Assembly (NCBI GenBank): GCA_007131435.1
Contig: SLQM01000040.1
Span: 1 to 25,147 of the forward strand
Source of the DNA: Syntrophomonadaceae bacterium
GTDB taxonomy: Bacteria; Bacillota; Dethiobacteria; DTU022
Reading direction: 5' to 3'
DNA length: 25,147 nucleotides
Shown here one piece after another: positions 7,143-14,421 of this stretch. Both the position numbers and the translations under genes were made by a program. The notes below the pieces were generated by a model. The model did no database searches, was not told the origin of the DNA, and saw only the letters and a list, made by a program, of their open reading frames with translations. How positions within the stretch are numbered: position 1 is the stretch's first letter; the number at the start of each line of letters is the position of its first letter.

Positions 7143-7877
7143 TTAATCTTTGAGAGCGCTGAGAATTGATCGCAGGCGTTCACGATAACCGGCGGCTTCA
7201 ATGACTGTTCCCGTAACCACTATATCCGCACCGGCCTGGCGGACCCGCCGGGCATCAATGGCAGTTCGTATTCCCCCGCCTACAATCAGGGGCACACCGA
7301 CTTCACGCTTAACTGCCCTGATCATGCCGGCAGGGACGGGCTGCGCAGACCCATTACCTGCCTCCAGGTATACATAAGACATGCCCATATACTGGGCTGT
7401 CAGGGCATAACCTATTGCCTGCCAGAAGTTGTCACGCGCTACCAGGTCAGCTTCTCCGATTTCGCCAAGTTTCATTCCGGGCTCAATTAAAATGTATCCT
7501 ACGGATAAAACTTCTACTTCAAGACGTTTTAGCACCGAAGATATTTTAGACTGAGTGCCGCTTATAAACTTGGAATTGCGGGAATTCAAGAGGCTTAAAA
7601 ATAAAAAAGCATCCAGGTTAAGGCTTACTGAATCAGTACCGGTGGGGAAAAAAAGAACCGGTATGGAAGCCCGCTGCTTAACCATGGTTGCTGTTTCGGA
7701 CAACGTTTTTTGGGTTACCCCGGAAGAACCACCAACGAAAATAAGGTCGCTGCCCACTTCCTGGGCAGTCTCCGCCAATCTTCCGGCTGCATCGGGGGCC
7801 TGCCGCGAAGGGTCAATCAGGGTCACATGAACAGCGCCCTGCTTTAATTTTTCTTCAATATAGTTTTTTATTTTCAT
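7143..7877 (-). CDS. Geranylgeranylglyceryl phosphate synthase-like prenyltransferase, archaeal-type (group II)
   Basis: This 244-residue TIM-barrel enzyme should join a long polyprenyl diphosphate to sn-glycerol-1-phosphate by an ether bond, the first committed step of archaeal-type lipids. Visible motifs are VTLIDPSR (18-25), FVGGSSG (47-53), FFPTGTDSVS (76-85), LLNSRN (96-101), the YLEAGNGSAQPVP prenyl/phosphate region (170-182), VGGGIR (199-204) and VTGT (221-224). LIDP and YLEAG-G-xPVP are typical of the archaeal and Bacteroidetes group II rather than Bacillus-type PcrB. ATG 7877 is preferred over ATG 7901 because AAGAAGG lies 8 bases before it and the N-terminus then matches the family. 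The gene has its own promoter (7974-8002). Donor chain length cannot be read from sequence. Confidence 0.88.
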   Translation of the reverse strand: MKIKNYIEEKLKQGAVHVTLIDPSRQAPDAAGRLAETAQEVGSDLIFVGGSSGVTQKTLSETATMVKQRASIPVLFFPTGTDSVSLNLDAFLFLSLLNSRNSKFISGTQSKISSVLKRLEVEVLSVGYILIEPGMKLGEIGEADLVARDNFWQAIGYALTAQYMGMSYVYLEAGNGSAQPVPAGMIRAVKREVGVPLIVGGGIRTAIDARRVRQAGADIVVTGTVIEAAGYRERLRSILSALKD

Positions 7878-7954
7878 CGCTGAGACCTTCTTTAATTCCA
7901 TAAGCAGGTAATAAACACCTATACTGCCTGTGAATTACGCCAAATAATAAATCT

Positions 7955-7970
7955 AATAAGGGTTCTTATT
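7955..7970 (-). promoter_or_regulatory. Possible operator: inverted repeat at the GGGP synthase transcription start
   Basis: AATAAG (7955-7960) and CTTATT (7965-7970) form a 6-bp inverted repeat around GGTT. It sits immediately downstream of the -10 box (7974-7979), where a repressor would block initiation. The half-sites are short and AT-rich, so chance is possible. Confidence 0.35.
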
Positions 7971-7973
7971 TCA

Positions 7974-8002
7974 ATTATAATGGAGAACAGGTGGTTTGAC
8001 AA
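7974..8002 (-). promoter_or_regulatory. Sigma-A type promoter of the GGGP synthase gene
   Basis: Read on the minus strand, TTGTCA (8002-7997), a 17-base spacer and a perfect TATAAT (7979-7974) form a near-consensus housekeeping promoter. It would start transcription about 90 bases before the ATG at 7877. This makes the gene independent of the upstream hydrolase gene. Confidence 0.75.
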
Positions 8003-8015
8003 CTAATATAAACAG

Positions 8016-8033
8016 TTTAAACTGCAGTTTAAA
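8016..8033. repeat. 18-bp perfect palindrome
   Basis: TTTAAACTGCAGTTTAAA is fully self-complementary. It spans the stop codon of the hydrolase gene (8029-8031) and lies 13 bases upstream of the -35 box of the GGGP synthase promoter. It lacks a T-tract and is AT-rich, so it is more like a protein-binding site than a terminator. Confidence 0.7.
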
Positions 8034-8898
8034 AGGCTTCGTAAAGCCCTTCCTCTGTTTTAATCACTATTTCTCTTTTTATCAGGCTTTCAAGGTGCTT
8101 TTCAATCATCATCCGCTCAAAGAATATCAATACTTCCAGTCCATAATGCTTACGATATATAATATTTTTTTCTACAAGTTTATCTAATGAGGAAGGCCTC
8201 TCTTTCAATGCTCGCAGTAATGCTAATTCTCGCTGTTCAAGAACAGCAGCATAATCAGCAAGTTTCTTCTTTATATTACTTGATATAGGTTTGCAATGGC
8301 CGGTTATCAGTATACCCGGATCCATATCAATAACCCTTTCAATTGAAGCCCTGAACTGATCCGGATCAGATGAAGGATTACCATACCACGGCCCAAAGCT
8401 GGTTAAATCTAGATCAGAGGCATAAACAAGGTTGTATTTATCAATATAAAACCCGCAGTGCCCGGGAGTGTGTCCGGGAAGATGAATAACCTGCAGGTTG
8501 AAAGGGCCAATTCCTATTACCTGGCCTTCGCCAATAAAGCTTTCAATCTTGGTTGCTGAAAAGTCGGACTGCTTTACCATTTTCCAGTAAGCTTCAATAT
8601 CTACCCTGTCCAGGCCGCTTAAACGGTAAAACCCTTCCCGCGACTCTATACCTTCTGCATCTTTTTCATGAGCAGAAAAAACTGCTCCTTTAAATAAATG
8701 GTTAAATGTGACATGATCACGGTGATAATGGCTCAATAGCACCCGGTCAGGAGCAGCAGGTAAATCATTTAAGGCAGGGCCTGCACCGGTATCAACCAGC
8801 ACATTAGTACCACCCTTTAGAAAAAGCGAATTAGAATAGGGATAGCGACCCCTGTTTTCTGCCTGAATGAAAAATATACCGGGCTTAACTTCATACAT
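8029..8898 (-). CDS. Metallo-beta-lactamase-fold hydrolase with C-terminal winged-helix-like region
   Basis: This 289-residue cytoplasmic protein has the binuclear metal motif SHYHRDH (H57, H59, D61, H62), LPGHTPGH (H143 and H147), SDLDL (D162) and a final ITGHCKP, so all metal ligands of the glyoxalase II/MBL fold are present. After about residue 205 comes a charged helical tail (LEQRELALLRALKERPSSLDKLVE and onwards) that looks like the winged-helix tail found on several MBL hydrolases. The substrate is unknown. A longer reading from 8955 is rejected because its first codons lie inside the rpsI terminator hairpin. At 8898 there is AAGGAG, although 13 bases upstream. It lies between rpsI and the GGGP synthase gene on the same strand. 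Confidence 0.85.
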   Translation of the reverse strand: MYEVKPGIFFIQAENRGRYPYSNSLFLKGGTNVLVDTGAGPALNDLPAAPDRVLLSHYHRDHVTFNHLFKGAVFSAHEKDAEGIESREGFYRLSGLDRVDIEAYWKMVKQSDFSATKIESFIGEGQVIGIGPFNLQVIHLPGHTPGHCGFYIDKYNLVYASDLDLTSFGPWYGNPSSDPDQFRASIERVIDMDPGILITGHCKPISSNIKKKLADYAAVLEQRELALLRALKERPSSLDKLVEKNIIYRKHYGLEVLIFFERMMIEKHLESLIKREIVIKTEEGLYEAF

Positions 8899-8944
8899 CT
8901 TCGATAAAGATCTCCTTAAACAAACTGGGAAAAACAGGTGCTGC

Positions 8945-8989
8945 AAAAAACCCACTGTTCGCGGTTAAAACGCTGGCAGTGGGGTTTTT
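8945..8989 (-). terminator. Intrinsic terminator after rpsI
   Basis: CCCACTG (8951-8957) pairs with CAGTGGG (8977-8983). Six A's on the left (T's on the minus strand) and five T's on the right follow. It lies 24 bases past the rpsI stop and would end the rplM-rpsI transcript; the flanking runs would let it work in both directions. Confidence 0.85.
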
Positions 8990-9012
8990 AATATATCAAG
9001 AAAAAAAATAAT

Positions 9013-9405
9013 TTAACGCTTAGAGAATTGAGGAGCGCGGCGTGCTTTTTTCAAACCGTATTTCTTGCGCTCTTTCATCCGGGGGTCACGGGTCAGGTAT
9101 CCGTTTTTCTTTAAAACAGGCCTGTATTCACCATCAGCCTGTAACAGAGCACGGGCTATACCATGCCTTATTGCACCGGCCTGGCCGGAAAAACCGCCAC
9201 CTTCTACCTTTGCAATAATATCAAAACTGCCTTCGGTTTCTGAAGCAACCAGCGGCTGCCTTACAATTAATTTCAGGGTTTCCAAACCGAAGTATTGGTC
9301 CATCTCTTTTCCGTTAATTACAATCCGCCCCGTACCGGGCTTAAGCCTTACCCTTGCCACCGACTTTTTGCGGCGGCCTGTTCCCATGTATTGCACTTCG
9401 CTCAA
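9013..9405 (-). CDS. rpsI: Small ribosomal subunit protein uS9
   Basis: S9 binds 16S rRNA in the 30S head, and its C-terminal tail reaches the P-site tRNA. The 130-residue product carries QYMGTGRRKKSVARVRL at the start, GGGFSGQAGAIRHGIARAL in the middle and the ending RRAPQFSKR, matching the family closely. The start is TTG, overlapping the rplM stop by 3 bases (TTGA). GGAGGGG lies inside the end of rplM. The in-frame ATG six codons later would remove the conserved QY residues. It is co-transcribed with rplM and ends before a strong terminator. Confidence 0.98.
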   Translation of the reverse strand: MSEVQYMGTGRRKKSVARVRLKPGTGRIVINGKEMDQYFGLETLKLIVRQPLVASETEGSFDIIAKVEGGGFSGQAGAIRHGIARALLQADGEYRPVLKKNGYLTRDPRMKERKKYGLKKARRAPQFSKR

Positions 9406-9869
9406 GAGTTAGGGCCCCCTTCCTTCTTATCTTCCGGCCCTTCACCCCAGGGAATCGGTTGCTGAGCCACGTGAGAATGCTGATCATCCCTGTATACACG
9501 CAACTTTTTAAGCATTGCCCGACCCAGCTTGTTGTGAGGAAGCATACCCTTGATAGCAAGGTACATGGCTTTCTCAGGCCTTTTTTCCATCATGGTTGCG
9601 TAGTCTATTTTTTTCAATCCGCCCGGGTAGCCCGAGTGGCGATAATAGTACTTTTGCTCCAGCTTACGTCCCGTCAAAACTGCCTGACCGGCATTTAATA
9701 CAATTACATGATCTCCCGTATCAACATGTGGAGTAAATTCAGGCTTATGTTTTCCTCTCAAAAGCCTTGCAACTTCCGTTGCTACCCTACCCAGCGGACG
9801 ACCCGCTGCATCGATAACATACCAGCTGCGTTTAACTTCCTGAGGTTTAGCCATGTATGTCATGCTCAT
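9402..9869 (-). CDS. rplM: Large ribosomal subunit protein uL13
   Basis: L13 is an early-assembly 50S protein. The 155-residue sequence shows WYVIDAAGRPLGRVATEVARLL, the GDHVIVLNA strand, YYRHSGYPGG and GMLPHNKLGRAMLKKLRVY, all hallmarks of the family. The C-terminal tail beyond VYRDDQH is a little longer and more charged than usual (EGPEDKKEGGPNS). ATG 9869 is preferred for its AAAGGAGAGG ribosome binding site, although ATGs at codons 3 and 6 are possible. A consensus promoter sits about 50 bases upstream, so this pair is transcribed independently of truA, which is normally its direct neighbour. Confidence 0.98.
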   Translation of the reverse strand: MSMTYMAKPQEVKRSWYVIDAAGRPLGRVATEVARLLRGKHKPEFTPHVDTGDHVIVLNAGQAVLTGRKLEQKYYYRHSGYPGGLKKIDYATMMEKRPEKAMYLAIKGMLPHNKLGRAMLKKLRVYRDDQHSHVAQQPIPWGEGPEDKKEGGPNS

Positions 9870-9915
9870 TCATACCCTCTCCTTTTACCCTCAATCCAGT
9901 AAAGCCACAACCTAC

Positions 9916-9944
9916 ATTTTAATATACCCTGCAAACCCTGTCAA
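9916..9944 (-). promoter_or_regulatory. Promoter of rplM-rpsI
   Basis: On the minus strand a perfect TTGACA (9944-9939) is followed by a 17-base spacer and TAAAAT (9921-9916). Transcription would start around 9909, about 40 bases before the rplM start. The remaining part of the gap (9945-10080) is AT-rich with no gene and only a weak GAAAT-ATTTC hairpin. Confidence 0.75.
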
Positions 9945-10080
9945 GCTGATATAGGCTGTATATTAGCTTTTTTCACTAATTATTTTAAACATCTCTGCAT
10001 TATAAATTTCCAAAGCCTTTTTGCCCGCAGTTCATTACAAAATTCAATGATCGAAATTAAATTTCAGCATCAATATCAAG

Positions 10081-10764
10081 CTACTTTTGGCATTCATCTC
10101 TTGAAATATTGCCTCGGCCACTGGCAGAAAATATTAATAAAGCTTTTTGCGCAGCCCTAAAACTGCTCCATAAGAGATAAAAGGCTAAGATTACTGAACC
10201 GAGCAGGTCAGTATACCATGCTACAGGATGAGCGGGGATAATTGAGACAGTAGCAAGTGCAACTATCACACAAAGATCCACAAAAGCTTTAGCTCTATAA
10301 AGTTGGCTCTGGGAATCAATAATTGAGCTATACTGCTCAAGGTTCAATTTGGTATACCGCCTCCAAAACCACGTGTTAGTTATTAATCCTAAGGCTGCTA
10401 TTACAAGGCCAGGATATACATTGCCTCCAGGCTCAAAATCGGTAGTACGGGAAAAAGCTAAAATTAGCATAATCAGGCCGGAGCTAAATAGCGCAACAGA
10501 AACAGAGATACCGGTTATCAGTTCCATCTTTGCTTTTTTTAAACGACTTATATCTTTATTTCGGTTTATGTAGCGAAACAACCACCACGAAACAAAAAGT
10601 GCAATCAATTCAACTGAGCGGCGAATAAAATCCGATAGTTGTGTTGTAGAGTTGCTCATAATAACAGCAAAACCAGTGGCCAATGGACCCCACATGCTAA
10701 GCAACAAGGCCATTAAAAAAGTATTTTCGCGACTGGCACTCTGTTCTGAAGTAAAGCTATTCAT
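10081..10764 (-). CDS. CDF (cation diffusion facilitator)-like membrane protein with degenerate metal site
   Basis: This 227-residue protein has about six hydrophobic helices (roughly residues 16-36, 50-66, 84-106, 118-136, 162-179 and 185-204). The last part, WYTDLLGSVILAFYLLWSSFRAAQKALL, strongly resembles the final helix of cation diffusion facilitators. The canonical HxxxD or DxxxD metal pairs of helices 2 and 5 are not intact: LSDFIRRSVEL and RAKAFVDLCV keep only single Asp residues. The C-terminal cytoplasmic domain of CDF proteins is absent. It may transport something other than divalent metals or act as an accessory protein. It starts 1 base after the stop of the kinase-like gene, with GGTGGTAAG as ribosome binding site, so the two form an operon. 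Confidence 0.6.
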   Translation of the reverse strand: MNSFTSEQSASRENTFLMALLLSMWGPLATGFAVIMSNSTTQLSDFIRRSVELIALFVSWWLFRYINRNKDISRLKKAKMELITGISVSVALFSSGLIMLILAFSRTTDFEPGGNVYPGLVIAALGLITNTWFWRRYTKLNLEQYSSIIDSQSQLYRAKAFVDLCVIVALATVSIIPAHPVAWYTDLLGSVILAFYLLWSSFRAAQKALLIFSASGRGNISRDECQK

Positions 10765-10765
10765 C

Positions 10766-11500
10766 TTACCACCCCAAAAAGTAAATCAAATATATAAGGG
10801 GCATTATAGAAAAAGCAGCAGAAAGCGGGACAGTAAGTGTGTCGAAGCCTCGCCTTGAAAACAATTCTATTATTGCTGAAACTATCGCTACTATGATCGA
10901 TAGGAAAAGGCTAATATGCCAAGGATGATTTCCATAAATAAGTAGTGTCAAAAAAGTAGCCAATCCTGAAAAAACAAACATCGCTGCCGTGCCCTCATAA
11001 GTTTTTCCGAAATCGATGAAATGGTGAAGAATACGTTTTCTACCATAAGCTTTTCCAATTAATGCTGCCGCAGCATCACCAAAACCCCAGGCCATGATCG
11101 CCACTGCTATAACATAACGCCAGTCTATTCCGAAAAACCCCCAAAAAATTGAAATAAGAAGTGCAAAAGAAAGCTGTACACATAATAATTGCTTTCGAAG
11201 CTCGCCACCCTTTTTTTCTCTATCCACAAAAGTCTTTCTATACAATAATGACTTCTCAATTAGTATCAGAATAGGATATCCCAACACTACCAGGGAAAAC
11301 GCAGCCAATATGGATATATACCATGCACTGAACAACTCAAGAAGCAAAAATATCGATAAGCTATACGATATATGTTGGATTTTGCGAACTATTTCTGATG
11401 CAACCTTCAACCATACCTTAAAAGCAGTCGGCAAAAATATTGTAAAAACAAGGTAATAAATAATTAAAACTGCTGCCCCTGTTAAATCATTTTGTAACAT
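10766..11500 (-). CDS. Phytol/dolichol kinase-like CTP-dependent membrane protein
   Basis: This 244-residue polytopic membrane protein has about seven helices. It shows the signature of the polyprenol/phytol kinase and phosphatidate cytidylyltransferase superfamily: RKIQHISYS (residues about 39-47), WGFGDAAAALIGKAYGRKR (about 137-155), FGKTYEGTAAMFVFSG (about 163-178) and IELFSRRGFDTLTVPLSAAF (about 211-230). Family members phosphorylate phytol, dolichol or related prenols with CTP at the membrane. An archaeol-type cytidylyltransferase is a less likely reading. The start is supported by CAGGGGAGCCAGAA before ATG. It is the first gene of a two-gene operon and is AT-richer than the ribosomal genes around it. 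A link to the GGGP synthase 3 kb away is conceivable, but it is inference. Confidence 0.72.
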   Translation of the reverse strand: MLQNDLTGAAVLIIYYLVFTIFLPTAFKVWLKVASEIVRKIQHISYSLSIFLLLELFSAWYISILAAFSLVVLGYPILILIEKSLLYRKTFVDREKKGGELRKQLLCVQLSFALLISIFWGFFGIDWRYVIAVAIMAWGFGDAAAALIGKAYGRKRILHHFIDFGKTYEGTAAMFVFSGLATFLTLLIYGNHPWHISLFLSIIVAIVSAIIELFSRRGFDTLTVPLSAAFSIMPLIYLIYFLGW

Positions 11501-11888
11501 TTCTGGCTCCCCTGTTAGTGGTACAGTATTCGTTCAAGAAGATTATTTAGATTATAAAACAAAAATAGAAGATAAAAACCAAAATGTCTCAGAAACGAAT
11601 ATTGGATTCATTTTAGTACTGGCAGCTAATTATATATTAGAATAGTTATCCTGTAAACTGCTGGAAGTTTATGGGTCCTAACCTTGGTTCTAAACCGCTT
11701 GTTCGGACAGTGCTTTTGTGATCCATAATATTTGATCATAAGATTAAAAAGTTTAGCAGCAGTCAGTTTTTATTGCTTTCTAATAATTAAAGCAGGATAA
11801 TTAATATTTTCAGAGAAATACTTTTCAAACAGTGCGCGATTCCCTTTCCTTGCTCGTAATTAATAAAATCATGATAGGGGTTCCCATA
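11501..11888. other. AT-rich divergent intergenic region, no gene recognised
   Basis: The 388 bases between the kinase-like gene (-) and the PHP gene (+) are AT-rich and hold no convincing coding region. A TATAAT on the minus strand near 11550-11556 could be the -10 of the kinase operon but has no good -35. ATTCGTT (about 11528) and AACGAAT (about 11594) form a distant 7-bp inverted repeat. No RNA gene or attachment site was recognised. Confidence 0.5.
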
Positions 11889-13478
11889 ATGAAAAAGAAA
11901 ATGCATCTTGTTTTGATAGTTATAATTTTAGCTTTATTCAGTACATTTACAACTCATCATGTTCAGGCCAACCCTTCAGAAACACTTGAACTTGAGTTTT
12001 TTACAGTTGGAGGTATTGAAGTCACGAACCTAGAGGATTTAGAAATAGACGACCCGGATATGGATTTAGGAGCAATGCTGGAAGTAGAAAATTTTAGTGA
12101 ATTTGGAGGTATCATTATAAGAACTGCCCCAGTTTTTGATATTAAAAACCCCTATAGTAAGGTTAACTGGGATACTTTCCAGCAGTTCAAAGCTAATCTT
12201 CATACACATACCGATTATTCAGACGGCACTAAACCACCTCATGAAATTATCGATGAATACCATGCAAACAATTACAGCATTTTAGCACTGACCGATCATG
12301 ATACCTACAACCCGGAAGGCCCAATAAACTATCCCTGGACAGCACTAAACAGTATAAATAATGATTGGGAAAACCGTAATCCTGATGAACTGGGTATGGT
12401 CGCGATCCAGGGTTTAGAGATAAGCGCTGGCATTCATCTGGGTTCCCACTTTAACGACTTCACCGGAGAAGCATCAAGCGATGAAGATTACGTGTTAAGC
12501 CAAATTCAGGAAAGAGATGGCCTCGCCCAATTTTTTCACCCCGGCATGTATACATATAACAACCCAAACAATATGGTTGAATGGTACGCTGACAAGTATA
12601 TAAAACATGATTGCCTGGTAGGAATGGAAGTATATAACGGAAGAGATATTTATCCAAGGGATAGAGAATTATGGGACAATGTTTTAATGCAAACGCTGCC
12701 GGAAAAAGTGATATGGGCTTTCGCTAATGACGATACTCATGTCGGCTCTATTTATATTGACTTCCTTTTCAGCTGGAACATGTTTATCTTAGAGGAGCTT
12801 AGCCTGGAAAATGTTAAGGAAGCATACGCTAATGGTATTTTCTTTGCGTGCAACAGAAATACCTCTAGGGCCCCTGAACCACCTGTAATAAATAAAATTA
12901 CACTGGAAAATGACATTCTTTCAATTAATGGAAGTGGATATGACAAAATCGATTGGATCGCTGATGGAAGCAATATTGGAAGAGGAGAGACCATCGAACT
13001 AAAAGACATTAAAAATAATAATATGTATGTCAGGGGAAAGCTTACTAAATTTGATGGGCTGTCCCGCTCCAGAACCTTAACTCAGCCCTTTACCTTTATA
13101 GAAGATAAAAATGCGATCACAAAAAAAGTATATCTTAACGGTAATGAAATAGCTGAGGACGAATTAAAGGCACAACCAATTAAAGCAAATGATGAACTAT
13201 TGGTAACTTTAACATGCACAGCAACTGACTCCTCCAGGCACTATAAACTTACGACTATTAACATTCAAGGCTCAGAATTCGTACCAGGTGATGTTAACGG
13301 TGATGGCACTATCGATGTTCTTGATGTAACACTAGCTATGCGTCAGGCCCTGGAGTTGATAGAACTAAACCCTGAACAAAAAACTGCTGCAGATGTAAAT
13401 AAAGATGGATTGGTTGATGTCATTGATGTAGTATTGATCATGCGCTCCGCATTGGGACTAATCGATTCATTCATGTAG
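11889..13478 (+). CDS. Secreted PHP-domain phosphoesterase-like protein with C-terminal dockerin
   Basis: This 529-residue exported protein begins with a signal peptide: MKKK, a hydrophobic core LVLIVIILALF, and a likely cut after VQA near residue 27. A PHP metal-dependent hydrolase domain follows: H105-T-H107-TDYSDG, LTDHD (D136, H137), GLEIS (E177), FFHPG (H217) and NDDTH (D281, H284), so most metal ligands are present. A beta-rich linker covers about 315-460. Residues 467-528 form a type I dockerin-like pair of calcium loops, GDVNGDGTIDVLDV and ADVNKDGLVDVIDV, each followed by a helix. The ATG at 11889 has TAGGGG eight bases upstream and begins a proper signal peptide; the GTG at 11832 does not. 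The substrate is unknown, and no cohesin gene is present nearby. It lies in an AT-rich island between truA and rplM. Confidence 0.85.
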   Translation: MKKKMHLVLIVIILALFSTFTTHHVQANPSETLELEFFTVGGIEVTNLEDLEIDDPDMDLGAMLEVENFSEFGGIIIRTAPVFDIKNPYSKVNWDTFQQFKANLHTHTDYSDGTKPPHEIIDEYHANNYSILALTDHDTYNPEGPINYPWTALNSINNDWENRNPDELGMVAIQGLEISAGIHLGSHFNDFTGEASSDEDYVLSQIQERDGLAQFFHPGMYTYNNPNNMVEWYADKYIKHDCLVGMEVYNGRDIYPRDRELWDNVLMQTLPEKVIWAFANDDTHVGSIYIDFLFSWNMFILEELSLENVKEAYANGIFFACNRNTSRAPEPPVINKITLENDILSINGSGYDKIDWIADGSNIGRGETIELKDIKNNNMYVRGKLTKFDGLSRSRTLTQPFTFIEDKNAITKKVYLNGNEIAEDELKAQPIKANDELLVTLTCTATDSSRHYKLTTINIQGSEFVPGDVNGDGTIDVLDVTLAMRQALELIELNPEQKTAADVNKDGLVDVIDVVLIMRSALGLIDSFM

Positions 13479-13523
13479 TATCTTCTGAAAATCTGGTATA
13501 TTAGGAATATATAAGCTGCCTGA

Positions 13524-14264
13524 TCAGTATAGAACCTTTTCCAGGCAGAGACCGTGAGCAGGGACTGTGGGGCCTACGGCATCAGGGTTTTTACCGGCCA
13601 GCGCCATCTCTATCTCAAGCTGGCCAAGCTTCCCTTCCCCAGCACGGATTAATGTCCCCATGATCATCCTCACCATGCGGTAAAGGAAGCCGTCCCCTTC
13701 AAAATAAACAATTAGATTCTCTTTTTCAGGCAGGTTAGTTACTTCAACCCTCTTTAATCTTCTAACCGTACCTGAGACATCGCTTCCACTTGCCTGGAAA
13801 GCTCTGAAATCATGTTCTCCCTCAAATAGTTTAGCTGCCCTCTGCATTATATCAAGGTCCAAGCTGCCGGGGTAATGCAGACTGTAATTTCTTGTCATTA
13901 CCTTAGGAAAGGTTGCCCGGTCGAGGGTGTAGCTGTAAATCTTCCCCCTGGATGAATAGCGGGCGTGAAAATCGCTGCTTACCTCCTTGGCCCCGGTGAC
14001 CACAATATCATTTGGAAGCAAGGCATTGATAGCGCTCGGCAGGCTTTCGGCATCAATCCTGAAAGGCGCAATAAAACTTGCTGCCTGTCCACGAGCATGA
14101 ACCCCTGAATCCGTCCTCCCTGCCCCGGCAACACGTACCGGCTCTTTATAGATAACCTGCAGGGCTCTCTCCAGCTCCTTCTGCACAGTGGGTGCATTTT
14201 CCTGGATCTGAAACCCGCTGTAGTTTGTACCAATATAACTAATCCAGATTAAAGTATTTAGCAC
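13524..14264 (-). CDS. truA: tRNA pseudouridine(38-40) synthase TruA
   Basis: TruA converts uridines 38-40 of the tRNA anticodon stem to pseudouridine. The 246-residue protein has the catalytic block GRTDSGVHARGQAASF with the essential Asp, the N-terminal WISYIGTNYSGFQIQ, FEGDGFLYRMVRMIMGTL, and the ending VPAHGLCLEKVLY. The start is GTG with AAGGAGC about 7 bases upstream. It belongs to the conserved order ecfA1-ecfA2-ecfT-truA-rplM-rpsI, but here three foreign-looking genes separate it from rplM. Its stop faces that of the PHP gene 45 bases away; only a weak AT hairpin (TATATT/AATATA near 13498-13512) lies between. Confidence 0.97.
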   Translation of the reverse strand: MLNTLIWISYIGTNYSGFQIQENAPTVQKELERALQVIYKEPVRVAGAGRTDSGVHARGQAASFIAPFRIDAESLPSAINALLPNDIVVTGAKEVSSDFHARYSSRGKIYSYTLDRATFPKVMTRNYSLHYPGSLDLDIMQRAAKLFEGEHDFRAFQASGSDVSGTVRRLKRVEVTNLPEKENLIVYFEGDGFLYRMVRMIMGTLIRAGEGKLGQLEIEMALAGKNPDAVGPTVPAHGLCLEKVLY

Positions 14265-14290
14265 AACCTGCTCCTTAATAAAACATTATT

Positions 14291-14345
14291 AAAAACTGAA
14301 GCCGCTTAGCCACGGTGACGGTTCCATCGTCTAACTTTCGGCCTC
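14291..14345 (-). terminator. Probable terminator or attenuator between ecfT and truA
   Basis: On the minus strand GAGGCCG (14345-14339) can pair with CGGCTTC (14304-14298), including one G-U pair. An inner TTAG/CTAA stem extends the hairpin. It is followed by AGTTTTT (to 14291). The hairpin ends about 26 bases before the truA start and 77 bases after the ecfT stop. It may end the ECF transcript or attenuate truA. The octamer GCCGCTTA occurs twice in this spacer (14301 and 14382). Confidence 0.5.
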
Positions 14346-14421
14346 CGCTGTGTTAAGGGATATTTGAACTGTCGCCGGGGTGCCGCTTATTATAAGTTAT
14401 TTTATACAACCTATCTTTTAA

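Noticed and set aside
8899..8955. N-terminal extension of the metallo-hydrolase (possible signal sequence)
   Set aside because: The extra codons lie in the rpsI terminator and spacer, and the MBL fold begins right at MYEVKPGIFF.
9354..9698. Open frame antisense to rplM
   Set aside because: It opposes a conserved ribosomal protein gene and has no coding features of its own.
11501..11888. Riboswitch or small RNA gene upstream of the PHP gene
   Set aside because: No known motif or strong stem with a T-tract could be identified.
14265..14421. tRNA-like gene in the ecfT-truA gap
   Set aside because: A TTCAAAT sequence resembles a T-loop, but no T-stem, acceptor stem or anticodon arm can be drawn.
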